NCBI RefSeq assembly: GCF_051045985.1
Contig: NZ_CP157350.1
Span: 868,001-932,000 of the forward strand
Direction: 5' to 3'
Source: Scardovia wiggsiae
GTDB lineage: Bacteria; Actinomycetota; Actinomycetes; Actinomycetales; Bifidobacteriaceae
Length of the DNA: 64,000 nt
Part shown: positions 50,569-59,981 of the stretch, one piece after another
Layout: each line of letters begins with the position of its first letter
How positions within the stretch are numbered: the first letter of the stretch is position 1
The notes under the pieces: generated by a model
Database searches by the model: none
Seen by the model: only the letters and a program-made list of their open reading frames with translations
Told to the model about the DNA's origin: nothing
Program-made: the position numbers and the translations under genes

Positions 50569-51570
50569 ATGACAGAGATAACTGAAATAACGGACCGCCA
50601 TACGTGGGACAGCTTATGGGGAAGCCTTGAAGGGCATCCCCTGCAGTCATGGCAGTGGGGAGAGCTTAAATCAGAGACAGGGCCGTGGGCTGTCCGCAGG
50701 ATATCCGTCTCCGAGGGAGGATCCGCGATCGGCGCCGCACAAATACTTATCCGGAGGCTTCCATGGCCGTTCCGCAATATGTGCTATATCCCCCGTGGGC
50801 CTATAACCTCCCCATCAGTACCGCTCAGCACTGTTGCAGACGCCTGCGCCTCATGGTGCGCGGAAAACACCCATGCAGTCAGCGTAAAAATCGATCCTGC
50901 TGTAACAGAGGCTTCCCTTTCGCACCGCTGGTCCCCTTCCCCTACCGTCCTTATCTCCAAAACCGCCGTAATACCGCTTACGGGCACACAGGAGGATATC
51001 CTGCGCGGCATCCACTCTAAAAAAGCACGGCAGTACATACGCAAAGCCGGGCGTGAAGGCGTATCCTGCAGGCCGGCTACGCGCAGCGACCTGCCCGATA
51101 TTATGAAACTGTACCACGATACCGCGCGCCACGACGGTTTTGCCTTGCATTCAGACGAGTTCTATTATCATGCTTTCGACTGCCTTGACGGCATCAGCAG
51201 TATCTTTGTGGCGCAGGCAGAAGGGAAAACCGAGGCGTTCCTGTGGAATGCTGCCAGTGCCGGTACCGCTTTTGAGCTATGGGGAGCCGTAAGCGATAAA
51301 GGCAAAAAACTGCGTGCCAACTATGCCCTTAAATGGGCGGCTATAACAGATGCGCAGCAGCGCGGAAGCAGGTTATACGACCTCAACGGCCTGCTTAATG
51401 ACGGGATAAGCGACTTCAAGCTTCTGTGGGTCAATGAGCCTACATATTGGATCGGGACCTTCGACTGCGCACTCAACCCGCTCGCCGGGATATGGAACAC
51501 GGCCATGCGCCTCCATTCACGCTGGAACCAGCGGAATGACACGCAGAAGAATACTGCCGGCAGACAGTGA
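50569..51570 (+). CDS. FemAB-family peptidyltransferase, first copy
   Basis: GNAT-fold aminoacyl-tRNA-dependent transferase that extends the peptide bridge on lipid-linked wall precursor. The 333-residue protein has the N-terminal HPLQSWQWGELKSETGPW segment typical of FemX/MurM proteins, RGPITSPSV, IHSKKARQYIRKAGREGV (binding basic patch) and the C-terminal RLYDLNGLLNDGISDFKLLW. A ribosome binding site AGGTGAG precedes the ATG. It lies 74 bases after the ATP-grasp gene and probably acts on the product of the two ligases. Confidence 0.87.
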   Translation: MTEITEITDRHTWDSLWGSLEGHPLQSWQWGELKSETGPWAVRRISVSEGGSAIGAAQILIRRLPWPFRNMCYIPRGPITSPSVPLSTVADACASWCAENTHAVSVKIDPAVTEASLSHRWSPSPTVLISKTAVIPLTGTQEDILRGIHSKKARQYIRKAGREGVSCRPATRSDLPDIMKLYHDTARHDGFALHSDEFYYHAFDCLDGISSIFVAQAEGKTEAFLWNAASAGTAFELWGAVSDKGKKLRANYALKWAAITDAQQRGSRLYDLNGLLNDGISDFKLLWVNEPTYWIGTFDCALNPLAGIWNTAMRLHSRWNQRNDTQKNTAGRQ

Positions 51571-51646
51571 ACCGTACAGATACAGCCTGTAATAATACCC
51601 TGGCAGTATAATTGACCAGTTGTCCTGACGAACACAGAGGAGGCTT

Positions 51647-52738
51647 ATGTTTACAGTATCGCCCGTCACAGGTGCGCAATTCCGGAAAACCGCATCAGAT
51701 AATGGGATTACCCTGCCTATTGAACAGACTGAAGAGTGGGCACGATATCAGGATACGATCGAAGGGCGATCACCATGGCATTTCCTTACTGTCAATGACG
51801 GACATACTGTTGTAGCCCTTATAAGCCTTGTCAGGTATTCTACCCACGGATACCATTTCCTGAGGGCAGCGCACGGACCGGTCCTCCTCGGCGGGACTGC
51901 ACAGGATGCGGCAGGAGCGAACAGGGACAGCACTGACGCGGCTGCACAAGAATCTGCTGTCCTCCATGCTGTAACACAGTTTGTACGCCGCCATGCACCG
52001 GATATTGTTTTTGTGCGCATGGCATCCAGCAGGCAGCTGCCCGAAAGCCATGCTGTCCTTTCGACCGTCCCTTACGATCAGACTGTTATTATTGATGTTA
52101 CGGGAGGCGAAGACGAGATCCTTTCACGTATGAAACGGCGCGGACGCCGTGACGTGAGGAAATCGCTGCGCGAATGTGAAGCGGTATGCACAGATGAAAC
52201 AGATTTGGCAATTGCAGATTTCACACTTTACTACGAAGTTATGAAAGATACGGGTTCACGGGATGGTTTTGCCCCCGCACCTATGAAGAACTATGCTGAT
52301 ATGATAACAAGCCTGGGTCCCGCGCATTGCCGGGTCTTTGCAGCGCGTGCTGACGGTGCCGTGGTAGCATGGTCCATCATTACCGTCAGCGGTACGCATG
52401 CCGTAAGATACTATGCTGCAATGCGTTCAGATGCGCGGAAAATGCATGTGACTGACAGGCTTCTCTTTGCCGAATGCTGCGAGCTGGGCAAACAGGGTAT
52501 CACCGAATACGACCTTATGGGTATTGGCAGTGACTTTGCGCCGAGCCTGATGGGATTGAATGAATTCAAAACGAAATTCACCGAAAATATCACCCCTGTT
52601 TCACCTGAACGCGATTTCCCGATCCGGAAAGTGACATATTCCCTGCTTACTATGATGCAGAAAATCCGGCATTTCGATATCCGTTCTATTTTTGCAAATA
52701 ATAAAAACAAAAACAGTAAAAATACTAAAAAGGGGTAA
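51647..52738 (+). CDS. FemAB-family peptidyltransferase, second copy
   Basis: Second bridge-forming transferase, 363 residues. It has LPIEQTEEWARYQDTIEGRS at the N-terminus, AAHGPVLL, ILSRMKRRGRRDVRKSLREC and the FemAB hallmark ITEYDLMGIGSDFAPSLMGL followed by FKTKF. GAGGAGG precedes the ATG by about six bases, and a TATAAT at 51607-51612 suggests an additional promoter. An insert rich in Ala and Asp (about 85-105) is not in the first copy. Two FemAB proteins imply at least two amino acids added to the bridge. The Asn/Lys-rich tail is unusual. Confidence 0.87.
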   Translation: MFTVSPVTGAQFRKTASDNGITLPIEQTEEWARYQDTIEGRSPWHFLTVNDGHTVVALISLVRYSTHGYHFLRAAHGPVLLGGTAQDAAGANRDSTDAAAQESAVLHAVTQFVRRHAPDIVFVRMASSRQLPESHAVLSTVPYDQTVIIDVTGGEDEILSRMKRRGRRDVRKSLRECEAVCTDETDLAIADFTLYYEVMKDTGSRDGFAPAPMKNYADMITSLGPAHCRVFAARADGAVVAWSIITVSGTHAVRYYAAMRSDARKMHVTDRLLFAECCELGKQGITEYDLMGIGSDFAPSLMGLNEFKTKFTENITPVSPERDFPIRKVTYSLLTMMQKIRHFDIRSIFANNKNKNSKNTKKG

Positions 52739-52813
52739 CTGCGTTCCCGTGTATCCGTATCCGCTGATACCCGTGTAGCAGGACGGAGATCCAGAGACAG
52801 ATAAGAACGGATA

Positions 52814-55800
52814 TCAGCTGTCCGCAGGACCGTCAAGCTGCATACTGCCCTGTTTCAGTTTCTGTGAAACTACCGCAGTAACACCGTCCGAACGCATAGT
52901 CACACCGTACAGGACATCCGCAATGCTCATCGTCCTCTGCTGATGGGTAATGATGATCAGCTGCGAACGCATACGCAGATCGTTAAGCGCATTGAGCAGC
53001 CGTGTCAGATTGATGTCATCAAGGGCGGCCTCGACTTCATCCAGTATGTAAAACGGGCTCGGACGTGCAGTAAAGATGGCAAACAGGAGCGCCAGGGCGG
53101 TCAGGGAACGTTCCCCTCCGGACAGCAGTGTCAGCTGTTTGACCCGTTTGCCTGCAGGACTTGCCTCAACTATTACCCCGGTAGCCAGGAGGTCTTCCGG
53201 ATCATCAAGCCTTAAACGCCCTGTACCTCCCGGGAAAAGTGTGGCAAACACTTTTTCAAATGCTCGGGCCGTATCTTCAAACGCCTCCTTGAAAACTTCG
53301 ATCATTGTTGCATCGAGGCTCCTGATGAGTTTCATCACGTCATTACGGGAGGAAACAACATCGTTGCGCTGCTGGCTCAGGTACTGGTGCCGCGTCTGCA
53401 GGGCATCGTATTCTTCGGTAGCCAGCGGGTTTACCTTGCCCAGGGCTGCGAGGTCACGCTGGGCTTTGGCAAGGCGTTTCTCCTGTTCGGAACGGTTATA
53501 CTCCACAGTTTTGAAATGTGAGCGTATGTAATCAGCATCAGAAGGGTCAAAAGCAGTCCCTGACGGAACTTCAGCGGTATCTCTGCCATCCGGATCGTCG
53601 TCAGCCGGATCGCTGCGGGCAGCGCTGCTGCCAGGAATATCACTGCTGTCCGGCGCCAACGGGACAGGGATGCCTGCGTCGTCAAGCACCGGGACAGGAA
53701 GTGCCGGACCATAAGACCTGAGCAGCCCATCAACAGTCAGGCCGAGATCATCAAGGACTTTCTGCGTTATCTGCCCCAGTTGGGCAGCAACACGCTCACG
53801 CTGGACATCACTGTCACGCTCTTTCCTAGACAGCGCATCAACCTGGGGTTCAAGGCTGTTGCGGATATTACGCAGCCGGGTAAGGGCCTCGTCATGTGAA
53901 GATACCTGCGACTGGAGTTCTTCACGCCTGCGGGCCACACGCTCCAGCTGTGTATGGAGCATCCGGGCCGCTTCTGCTGCAAGGTGTGATATCTGCGCAG
54001 CCTTATGCGCTTTCTGGGAATACCGGCTGTTCTGTTCAGTAATATGTTTACGACGGGCAGCGGCCTGTTCAGCATTATCCCTGAGGAGTGCCGCCTGACG
54101 CTGCAATGACTGGTACTTCCGGTCTGACTCATTCCATGCTATCTGTGCAGCTACTTCACGCTCACGGGCATCGCCGAGCTGTGATTCCAGTTCGGTCTCC
54201 TGCCGGTCCATATCATCGGCACTCATATCCGTTTCATCTGCGTGCGCCGCAGCCTCGAGCTCAGAAGTAAGATTACCGATAGTACGGGCGCACGCTTCCT
54301 GCTCATCTGCAACCGATGATATCTTTTCTTCAATCTGGAGTATCCGGTGGCGGATGCTTTCCATCGACTGTGCGGCCGCATCAATATCCCTGTCGAGCTG
54401 TTCGCGATGTATACGATCCTCAGTGAGCTTAGTCCTGGCCTCTTCAACCTGTGCCCGGAGCACATCATATTTCTGCTGAGCCGTGCTGATAGCAGCCCCA
54501 TACCCTTCTGCCTGCTGCCTCAGCTCTTCGCACTGCGAAAGGGCTTTATCCCGGCGCGCTGCAAGACTGAGGTCGCTTGGGGATCTCGATGAGCCCCCAA
54601 CTGCACCAACCGGTGTCACCAGTTCCCCGGAAGCAGCCACTATCTGGGAATACAGGGAAGAAGCGCCATCACCGTCGCCAGGTGCACCGTCAAATACAGA
54701 TACAGCGTCGTCCAGGGAATCAGCAAGTGCCACATCATCAAGAAGGACCGAGAGCGATTCCACGATATGTGCTGCTACCGCCGGATCCGGTGTATGAGGA
54801 TTGATGCTGATCACTGAGCACGCGGGCCTTATGCCCTTTTTATGGGGACCGCCTTTATGGGGACTGCTGCGGCGGGCCTGTCGCAATCCTCCGTCTGACG
54901 GAGTAACAACAACTGCCCTGCCGATTTTTTCATCGTGTGCTATCCGCATTGCCGGCGCAATACCATCATGCTGCGGGATGACGACGGCACTGGCAAAAGG
55001 GCCCAAAGCTTTTGAAATGGCTTCTTCCCAGCCTTCATCAATACGTATATATGCCGACAGGCGTCCCAGTGTTTCAATATCTTTATGCCGTTCCAGGCCG
55101 CCTGACGTATTGCGGGCCTGCAAAGTATCATCAAGCGCATCTGCCTTAGCCTGCAGCGAAATGATTTTTGACTCGATATCGCGATGGCCGCTCCGCGCCT
55201 GATCCAGCTCGTTACGGGCCTCCTCAGCCTTTTGCCGGGCGTTATCCAGCTCATCACGGGTCAGTTCCTCCGGGCCGTCATGTTTCAGCTGCAGTTCCTG
55301 TGCATGCTCCTGTTCCTGTGCCAGCTGCTTTTCCAGAGAGCCTTTCTGAGAAATGAGGTCAGCCCTGCGGTCAGCAGATGCCTGTTTCTGTGCCTCCTGG
55401 CGGGCCAGCATTTCACGGATCCGGGATACTCTGGCATCACGCTCCTGCGCACTTTTACGAAGCTGGGCGATCATCTGTCTGAGGGAAGCAAGCTGCTTTT
55501 CCGCGGCTGCCCGCTTCTCAGTCTCCCTGTCCAGCTGGAGGCGCACATCCTGCACGCGGGTTTCCTCTTCCTCTGCCTGGGACTCAAGCTCATCAGCACG
55601 CTTACGGAGGATATCAGGTTCGTCCCCCGATACGGGGGCAATACGGGACTGCCACGAACGTTCCCTCTCCTGGGCAAGGGCGCTGAGCGAAGCAAACCTT
55701 TCCTCTATCTGCGACATATCATGCCATGTCTGGTTAACAGCATCTATCGCAGGGCTGGACTTGCTTGCCAGCTCCTCTAAACGCTCTATTTCGACTTTAG

Positions 55801-56593
55801 TTTCAGTAAGTTCCTGCTGCCGGGCAGACAGCTGTGAACGGATCTGCGCAAGGTCACGGCGTATGCTGTCCCTCATCTGTATTATTTTCACCGCATCATC
55901 AGCATACAGCCTGCTTTTTGCATCCCGCAGTATTACCTGTATGCTGTCAGCCCTCCGCGACACCCTGGCCTGTCTGCGTAACGGTCCCAGCTGGCGCTGG
56001 ATCTCCTGGAGCAGGTCATCAAGACGGTCAAGGTTTTCCTGGGTCGTCTGGAGTTTGCGCAGAGCCCGTTCCTTGCGCCTGCGGTGTTTGAGGATGCCCG
56101 CCGCTTCTTCGATGAATGCCCTGTTGTCAGCAGGGGTTGCACGCAGAATGGAATCAAGCCGGCCCTGCCCTACAACGACATGCATATGTGAGCCCAGCCC
56201 CGTATCGCTCAGAAGCTCCTGGATATCAAGGAGCCGCACGGGTGAACCGTTGATCGCATACTCCGAGCCGCCGTTTCGGAAGATCGTGCGGCTTATAGTG
56301 ACTTCAGAATATTCAATATCCAGCGTGCCGTCAGAATTATCGATCGTCAGCGATACCTGCGCACGCCCAAGGGGCGGGCGTGACGAAGTCCCCGCAAAAA
56401 TCACATCTTCCATTGATGTACCGCGAAGGGTTTTAACACCCTGCTCGCCCATTACCCAGGCAAGCGCATCAACTATATTCGATTTCCCGGAGCCATTAGG
56501 CCCGACAACTGCAGTAATGCCGGGTTCGAATCGGAGGGTAGTCATATTGGCGAATGACTTGAATCCTCTTATAGTCAGCTCTTTAACGTACAT
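52814..56593 (-). CDS. smc: Chromosome segregation protein SMC
   Basis: Core ATPase of condensin, working with ScpA and ScpB (encoded at 2345-3172 and 1749-2348). The 1259 residues show Walker A GPNGSGKSNIVDALAWVMGE near the N-terminus, two long coiled-coil arms (about 165-500 and 690-1040), a hinge around 505-670 with GRLSAYIRIDEGWEEAISKA, and the C-terminal head with LLSGGERSLTALALLFAI and the Walker B PFYILDEVEAALDD. An insertion rich in Asp, Pro and Ser (about 980-1025) interrupts the second arm near the head. GATAAT lies eight bases before the ATG, downstream of folC. Near-complete arrangement; length is normal for the family. Confidence 0.97.
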   Translation of the reverse strand: MYVKELTIRGFKSFANMTTLRFEPGITAVVGPNGSGKSNIVDALAWVMGEQGVKTLRGTSMEDVIFAGTSSRPPLGRAQVSLTIDNSDGTLDIEYSEVTISRTIFRNGGSEYAINGSPVRLLDIQELLSDTGLGSHMHVVVGQGRLDSILRATPADNRAFIEEAAGILKHRRRKERALRKLQTTQENLDRLDDLLQEIQRQLGPLRRQARVSRRADSIQVILRDAKSRLYADDAVKIIQMRDSIRRDLAQIRSQLSARQQELTETKVEIERLEELASKSSPAIDAVNQTWHDMSQIEERFASLSALAQERERSWQSRIAPVSGDEPDILRKRADELESQAEEEETRVQDVRLQLDRETEKRAAAEKQLASLRQMIAQLRKSAQERDARVSRIREMLARQEAQKQASADRRADLISQKGSLEKQLAQEQEHAQELQLKHDGPEELTRDELDNARQKAEEARNELDQARSGHRDIESKIISLQAKADALDDTLQARNTSGGLERHKDIETLGRLSAYIRIDEGWEEAISKALGPFASAVVIPQHDGIAPAMRIAHDEKIGRAVVVTPSDGGLRQARRSSPHKGGPHKKGIRPACSVISINPHTPDPAVAAHIVESLSVLLDDVALADSLDDAVSVFDGAPGDGDGASSLYSQIVAASGELVTPVGAVGGSSRSPSDLSLAARRDKALSQCEELRQQAEGYGAAISTAQQKYDVLRAQVEEARTKLTEDRIHREQLDRDIDAAAQSMESIRHRILQIEEKISSVADEQEACARTIGNLTSELEAAAHADETDMSADDMDRQETELESQLGDAREREVAAQIAWNESDRKYQSLQRQAALLRDNAEQAAARRKHITEQNSRYSQKAHKAAQISHLAAEAARMLHTQLERVARRREELQSQVSSHDEALTRLRNIRNSLEPQVDALSRKERDSDVQRERVAAQLGQITQKVLDDLGLTVDGLLRSYGPALPVPVLDDAGIPVPLAPDSSDIPGSSAARSDPADDDPDGRDTAEVPSGTAFDPSDADYIRSHFKTVEYNRSEQEKRLAKAQRDLAALGKVNPLATEEYDALQTRHQYLSQQRNDVVSSRNDVMKLIRSLDATMIEVFKEAFEDTARAFEKVFATLFPGGTGRLRLDDPEDLLATGVIVEASPAGKRVKQLTLLSGGERSLTALALLFAIFTARPSPFYILDEVEAALDDINLTRLLNALNDLRMRSQLIIITHQQRTMSIADVLYGVTMRSDGVTAVVSQKLKQGSMQLDGPADS

Positions 56594-56622
56594 AAACTTT
56601 AATTATCCTCAAACATTCCTGT

Positions 56623-58209
56623 TTAATTATCCCCTTTACCGGGATCAGCCTGCCTGTTCCCGTGTCCGGGAACAGGGCCGTCAAAATCCGGTTCATAATA
56701 ATCAATGTCCGTAAGACCGTCATGCATGACTTCCTGCAGATAGCCTGCAAGGGGATCTTCATCGCCTGCCCGCGAAGCAGATGAAGCGTTATGTGCATCA
56801 TGCAGGGACACAGCATGTTCCAGCTGCTCTCCGGGCCTTTCTTCCAGCAGGGTACGGGCATCGCCTACAGTTACGAAACTGCCAAACACAAGTATTCCAT
56901 GGCCATACCCCACACCCAGGTCATCATCGCTGTCTACCAGGTCAACAGCCTGCTGGATAGCATCAGGCAGGCTGTCCTGACGGATAACGCGGTCAGGGCC
57001 GAAGACACCGATGGCGATTGATTCCAGCTCATCAGCCGGCATAACTCGGGAACCCCACGAGTTCTGCGTGACTATAAGCTTTTCCAATATCGGCTCCATG
57101 ATCCCCAGCACCGATTCCACGTCTTTATCCTTCATCATGGAAACGACGCCTATCAGCTGCCTGAAATCAAAGTTCTCCTCTATAGCATCACGGACAGCGC
57201 CCACTGCCTGGATATTATGCCCGCCGTCAAGAATGATTGTTGGCGATGAGCGGATGATCTCTACCCGCCCGGGGATCTTCACTGTCTGCAGCGCCTGGGA
57301 AACAACACCAGTATCCAGCTGTCCGGAGACCGGGATAACTGTTTCGGCGGCGGCAAGCGCTGCCACAGCATTATGTGCCTGGTACCGGCCAAATGCTGAT
57401 ATTGGGATATCGCGATATATCCCGTTACCGGTCTGGAGGGTAGCAAGCTGCCCGCCGACAGCAGGCATGCGTTCCACAACATTAATCTCCCGGCCGTCCC
57501 GCTGAACTGAAACCGCCCCTGCCCGTGCGGCAGCTTCTTCAATGACCGGCATAACAGACGTATGCTCCTGAGGCCCTACGATCACGGCTGACCCCTGCTT
57601 GATTATCCCTGCTTTTTCAGCAGCTATCTGTTCAACAGAATCCCCAAGCCACTGCATATGGTCCATATCAACAGGCCCGATAACTGCAGCATCAGCATCC
57701 AGGACATTAGTTGCATCCCAGGTCCCGCCCATACCAACTTCAACGATTGCCACATCGACCGGCGCATCCGCAAAAGCCCACACAGCCATAACAGTGAGGA
57801 CCTCAAAAAAACTCATCCTGGGGCCGCCTGATTCAATGCTGCGCCGGTCTGCCATATCAATAAAATCTTTGACCTGGCAATAAAGGTCAACGAACTGTTC
57901 ATCGCTGACATGCTGGCCATCAATAGAGATACGCTCTGTTACGCTCTGGATATGCGGCGATGTATACAACCCTGTCCGCAGGCCATATGCGCGGCACAGC
58001 GACTCCGCCATATAGGAGGTCGACCCTTTGCCGTTCGTCCCGGTAACATGGATGACCCTGAAAGATTTTTCAGGATGCCCAAGAAAATCCAGGACCATTG
58101 CCATACGGTCAAGTGACGGGTCAAAATCATGCTCTGGGGCGCGAGACATAATCTCCTGATATACTTCATGCAAAGCCATGCGGCCGCCCTGCGGAAACTC
58201 CTGCGACAT
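56623..58209 (-). CDS. folC: Dihydrofolate/folylpolyglutamate synthase
   Basis: Mur-like ligase that adds glutamate to dihydropteroate and folates. The P-loop is IHVTGTNGKGSTSYM, with YTSPHIQSVTERISIDG and DVAIVEVGMGGTWDATNVLD following, and ILDGGHNIQAVGAV in the C-terminal domain. At 528 residues it is longer than usual because of a C-terminal acidic tail of about 75 residues (after FGSFVTVGDARTLLEE). The ATG at 58209 is used; an ATG at 58179 with a possible AGGGCGG site is an alternative. It lies 29 bases upstream of smc on the same strand and diverges from the aminopeptidase gene. Confidence 0.92.
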   Translation of the reverse strand: MSQEFPQGGRMALHEVYQEIMSRAPEHDFDPSLDRMAMVLDFLGHPEKSFRVIHVTGTNGKGSTSYMAESLCRAYGLRTGLYTSPHIQSVTERISIDGQHVSDEQFVDLYCQVKDFIDMADRRSIESGGPRMSFFEVLTVMAVWAFADAPVDVAIVEVGMGGTWDATNVLDADAAVIGPVDMDHMQWLGDSVEQIAAEKAGIIKQGSAVIVGPQEHTSVMPVIEEAAARAGAVSVQRDGREINVVERMPAVGGQLATLQTGNGIYRDIPISAFGRYQAHNAVAALAAAETVIPVSGQLDTGVVSQALQTVKIPGRVEIIRSSPTIILDGGHNIQAVGAVRDAIEENFDFRQLIGVVSMMKDKDVESVLGIMEPILEKLIVTQNSWGSRVMPADELESIAIGVFGPDRVIRQDSLPDAIQQAVDLVDSDDDLGVGYGHGILVFGSFVTVGDARTLLEERPGEQLEHAVSLHDAHNASSASRAGDEDPLAGYLQEVMHDGLTDIDYYEPDFDGPVPGHGNRQADPGKGDN

Positions 58210-58304
58210 AATCCCCGATTTTAAGCCAATAAGCGGACTAGATTATCGCCCTCTGTCCCTATAGTTGGGATATAACCTTATACACGTAACAGCTGGGGGG
58301 AACC

Positions 58305-59909
58305 ATGACAGACAGCCAGAAAACAGAAGGCCAGCAGCATCCTGATGAAACAACGCTTGCAGGAGAATCTGCACAGACTGAGCGCAGCCATAACCGCACG
58401 CTGCGCCCTGAATCCACAGGTTTTGAAAAGTTCATGCTTACCGGGTGGGGTGAAGAAAACAGTGATATAAGGCCTCTGGATTCTTCCCGGTATACTCCTG
58501 CACGTCTCAGGGCCCTCGGCAGGAAGTTCGCTGGTGAGCGCCTTATCATCCCCGCGGGGCAGCCAAAAGTCCGCAATGATGACTGCGATTACGCTTTCCG
58601 CCCGGATTCAGCATTCGCCTATTATACAGGCCTTGGCCAGGATTATGAGGCCGGTGCCATACTCGTGCTTGAACCTGTGCCTTCAGTCCAAAACGGGAAG
58701 GATGCAGGTACAGAGGAGACCCATAACGCAACACTGTATGCCCATCCCCGGAGCGATCAGACGACTTCCGACTACTACCGTTCAGCTGCATACGGCGAAT
58801 ATTGGGTAGGCGCCCGTCCGGGGCTTAAAGGCCTGGAAACCATGACGGGGATACATACCGCGGATATAGCTGGTTTTGATGATGCTGTAGGCCGCAATGT
58901 TTCTGCTGGCGACGGAGGTATCCATGTACGTATTATCCGTAACGCAGACCCTGCCCTGACCGGTCAGATCGATGCCATGCGCGAAAAAAACGGATACGCT
59001 GATATCTCAGCAGTACTCAGCGATGACGATGCGCTTTACCAGGCAGCATCGGTCCAGCGCATGCTCAAGGATCCGTATGAGATCAGCGAAATGCGCAAGG
59101 CGATCGCAGCCACCAAAGACGGTTTCAGCCGTATGCTTTCCGCACTGCCGCAGGCGCTTGGCAGCAGCCGTGGCGAACGGATACTTGAAGGCCAGTTCAA
59201 TGCGAATGCACGTGAGCAGGGCAATACCGAAGGGTACAGCACTATCGTTGCTTCCGGGGCACATGCCCCTACCCTCCACTGGATGCGCAACACGGGAAGC
59301 GTGGAATCAGGCGAGCTTCTGCTCATTGATGCCGGCGTTGAGGTTGACAGCCTGTACACTGCAGATATTACGCGGACTTTCCCCACTAACGGCCATTTTA
59401 CTGATTTCCAGCGTAGCCTGTATCAGGTGGTGCTTGATGCGCAGCAGGCGGGGTTTGAAGCAGCGAAGCCTGGTGCCACTTATTCCGATATCCATAAAGC
59501 ATGCATGCGTGTCCTGGCTGAAGCCCTTCATTCATGGGGTATCCTGCCGGTAAGCGTGGAAGAATCCCTGAGCCCTGAAGGCCAGCAGCATCGCAGATGG
59601 CATGCATGCGGGGTCGCTCATCATCTCGGGCTGGACGTGCATGACTGCTCCCAGGCACGGTATGAAGAGTATCAGGGTGCCCCGCTGGCCCCTGGAATGA
59701 TTTTTACCATTGAACCGGGATTGTACTTCAAAGAGAATGATATGCTGGTGCCCCCTGAATTCCGCGGTGTTGGCATCCGTATCGAGGATGATGTCCTTAT
59801 GACTGGAAACGGCCCGGAATGGCTGAGTATCGACATCCCTAAGCAGGCAGATGATGTAGAACAGTGGATGTCTGACTGCTCAGGCCTCCTTTCTGCCGAT
59901 AACAGGTAA
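58305..59909 (+). CDS. pepP: Xaa-Pro aminopeptidase, M24B family
   Basis: Metallopeptidase that releases N-terminal residues preceding proline, useful in digesting imported peptides. The 534-residue protein has an N-terminal creatinase-like domain (about 60-260) and the pita-bread catalytic domain. Metal ligands are visible: Asp in LIDAGVEVDSLYTADITRT (two), His in HLGLDVHD, Glu in FTIEPGLYF and Glu in IRIEDDVLM. A Ser/Thr/Glu-rich arm of about 40 residues precedes the fold. GGGGGGAA precedes the ATG. Confidence 0.93.
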   Translation: MTDSQKTEGQQHPDETTLAGESAQTERSHNRTLRPESTGFEKFMLTGWGEENSDIRPLDSSRYTPARLRALGRKFAGERLIIPAGQPKVRNDDCDYAFRPDSAFAYYTGLGQDYEAGAILVLEPVPSVQNGKDAGTEETHNATLYAHPRSDQTTSDYYRSAAYGEYWVGARPGLKGLETMTGIHTADIAGFDDAVGRNVSAGDGGIHVRIIRNADPALTGQIDAMREKNGYADISAVLSDDDALYQAASVQRMLKDPYEISEMRKAIAATKDGFSRMLSALPQALGSSRGERILEGQFNANAREQGNTEGYSTIVASGAHAPTLHWMRNTGSVESGELLLIDAGVEVDSLYTADITRTFPTNGHFTDFQRSLYQVVLDAQQAGFEAAKPGATYSDIHKACMRVLAEALHSWGILPVSVEESLSPEGQQHRRWHACGVAHHLGLDVHDCSQARYEEYQGAPLAPGMIFTIEPGLYFKENDMLVPPEFRGVGIRIEDDVLMTGNGPEWLSIDIPKQADDVEQWMSDCSGLLSADNR

Positions 59910-59981
59910 CTAACAGTAACCGCCGGACGGCAATAATATAATTTATCCGTGCGGCATCGGAATCCGGCAGAAAGAGGATAT

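Noticed and set aside
52739..52813. Possible terminator between the second FemAB gene and smc
   Set aside because: Only a 5-bp GTATC/GATAC stem is found, without a T-run.
55353..56714. Plus-strand ORF of 453 codons
   Set aside because: Antisense to the smc N-terminal half; Ser/Arg/Cys-rich, no family match.
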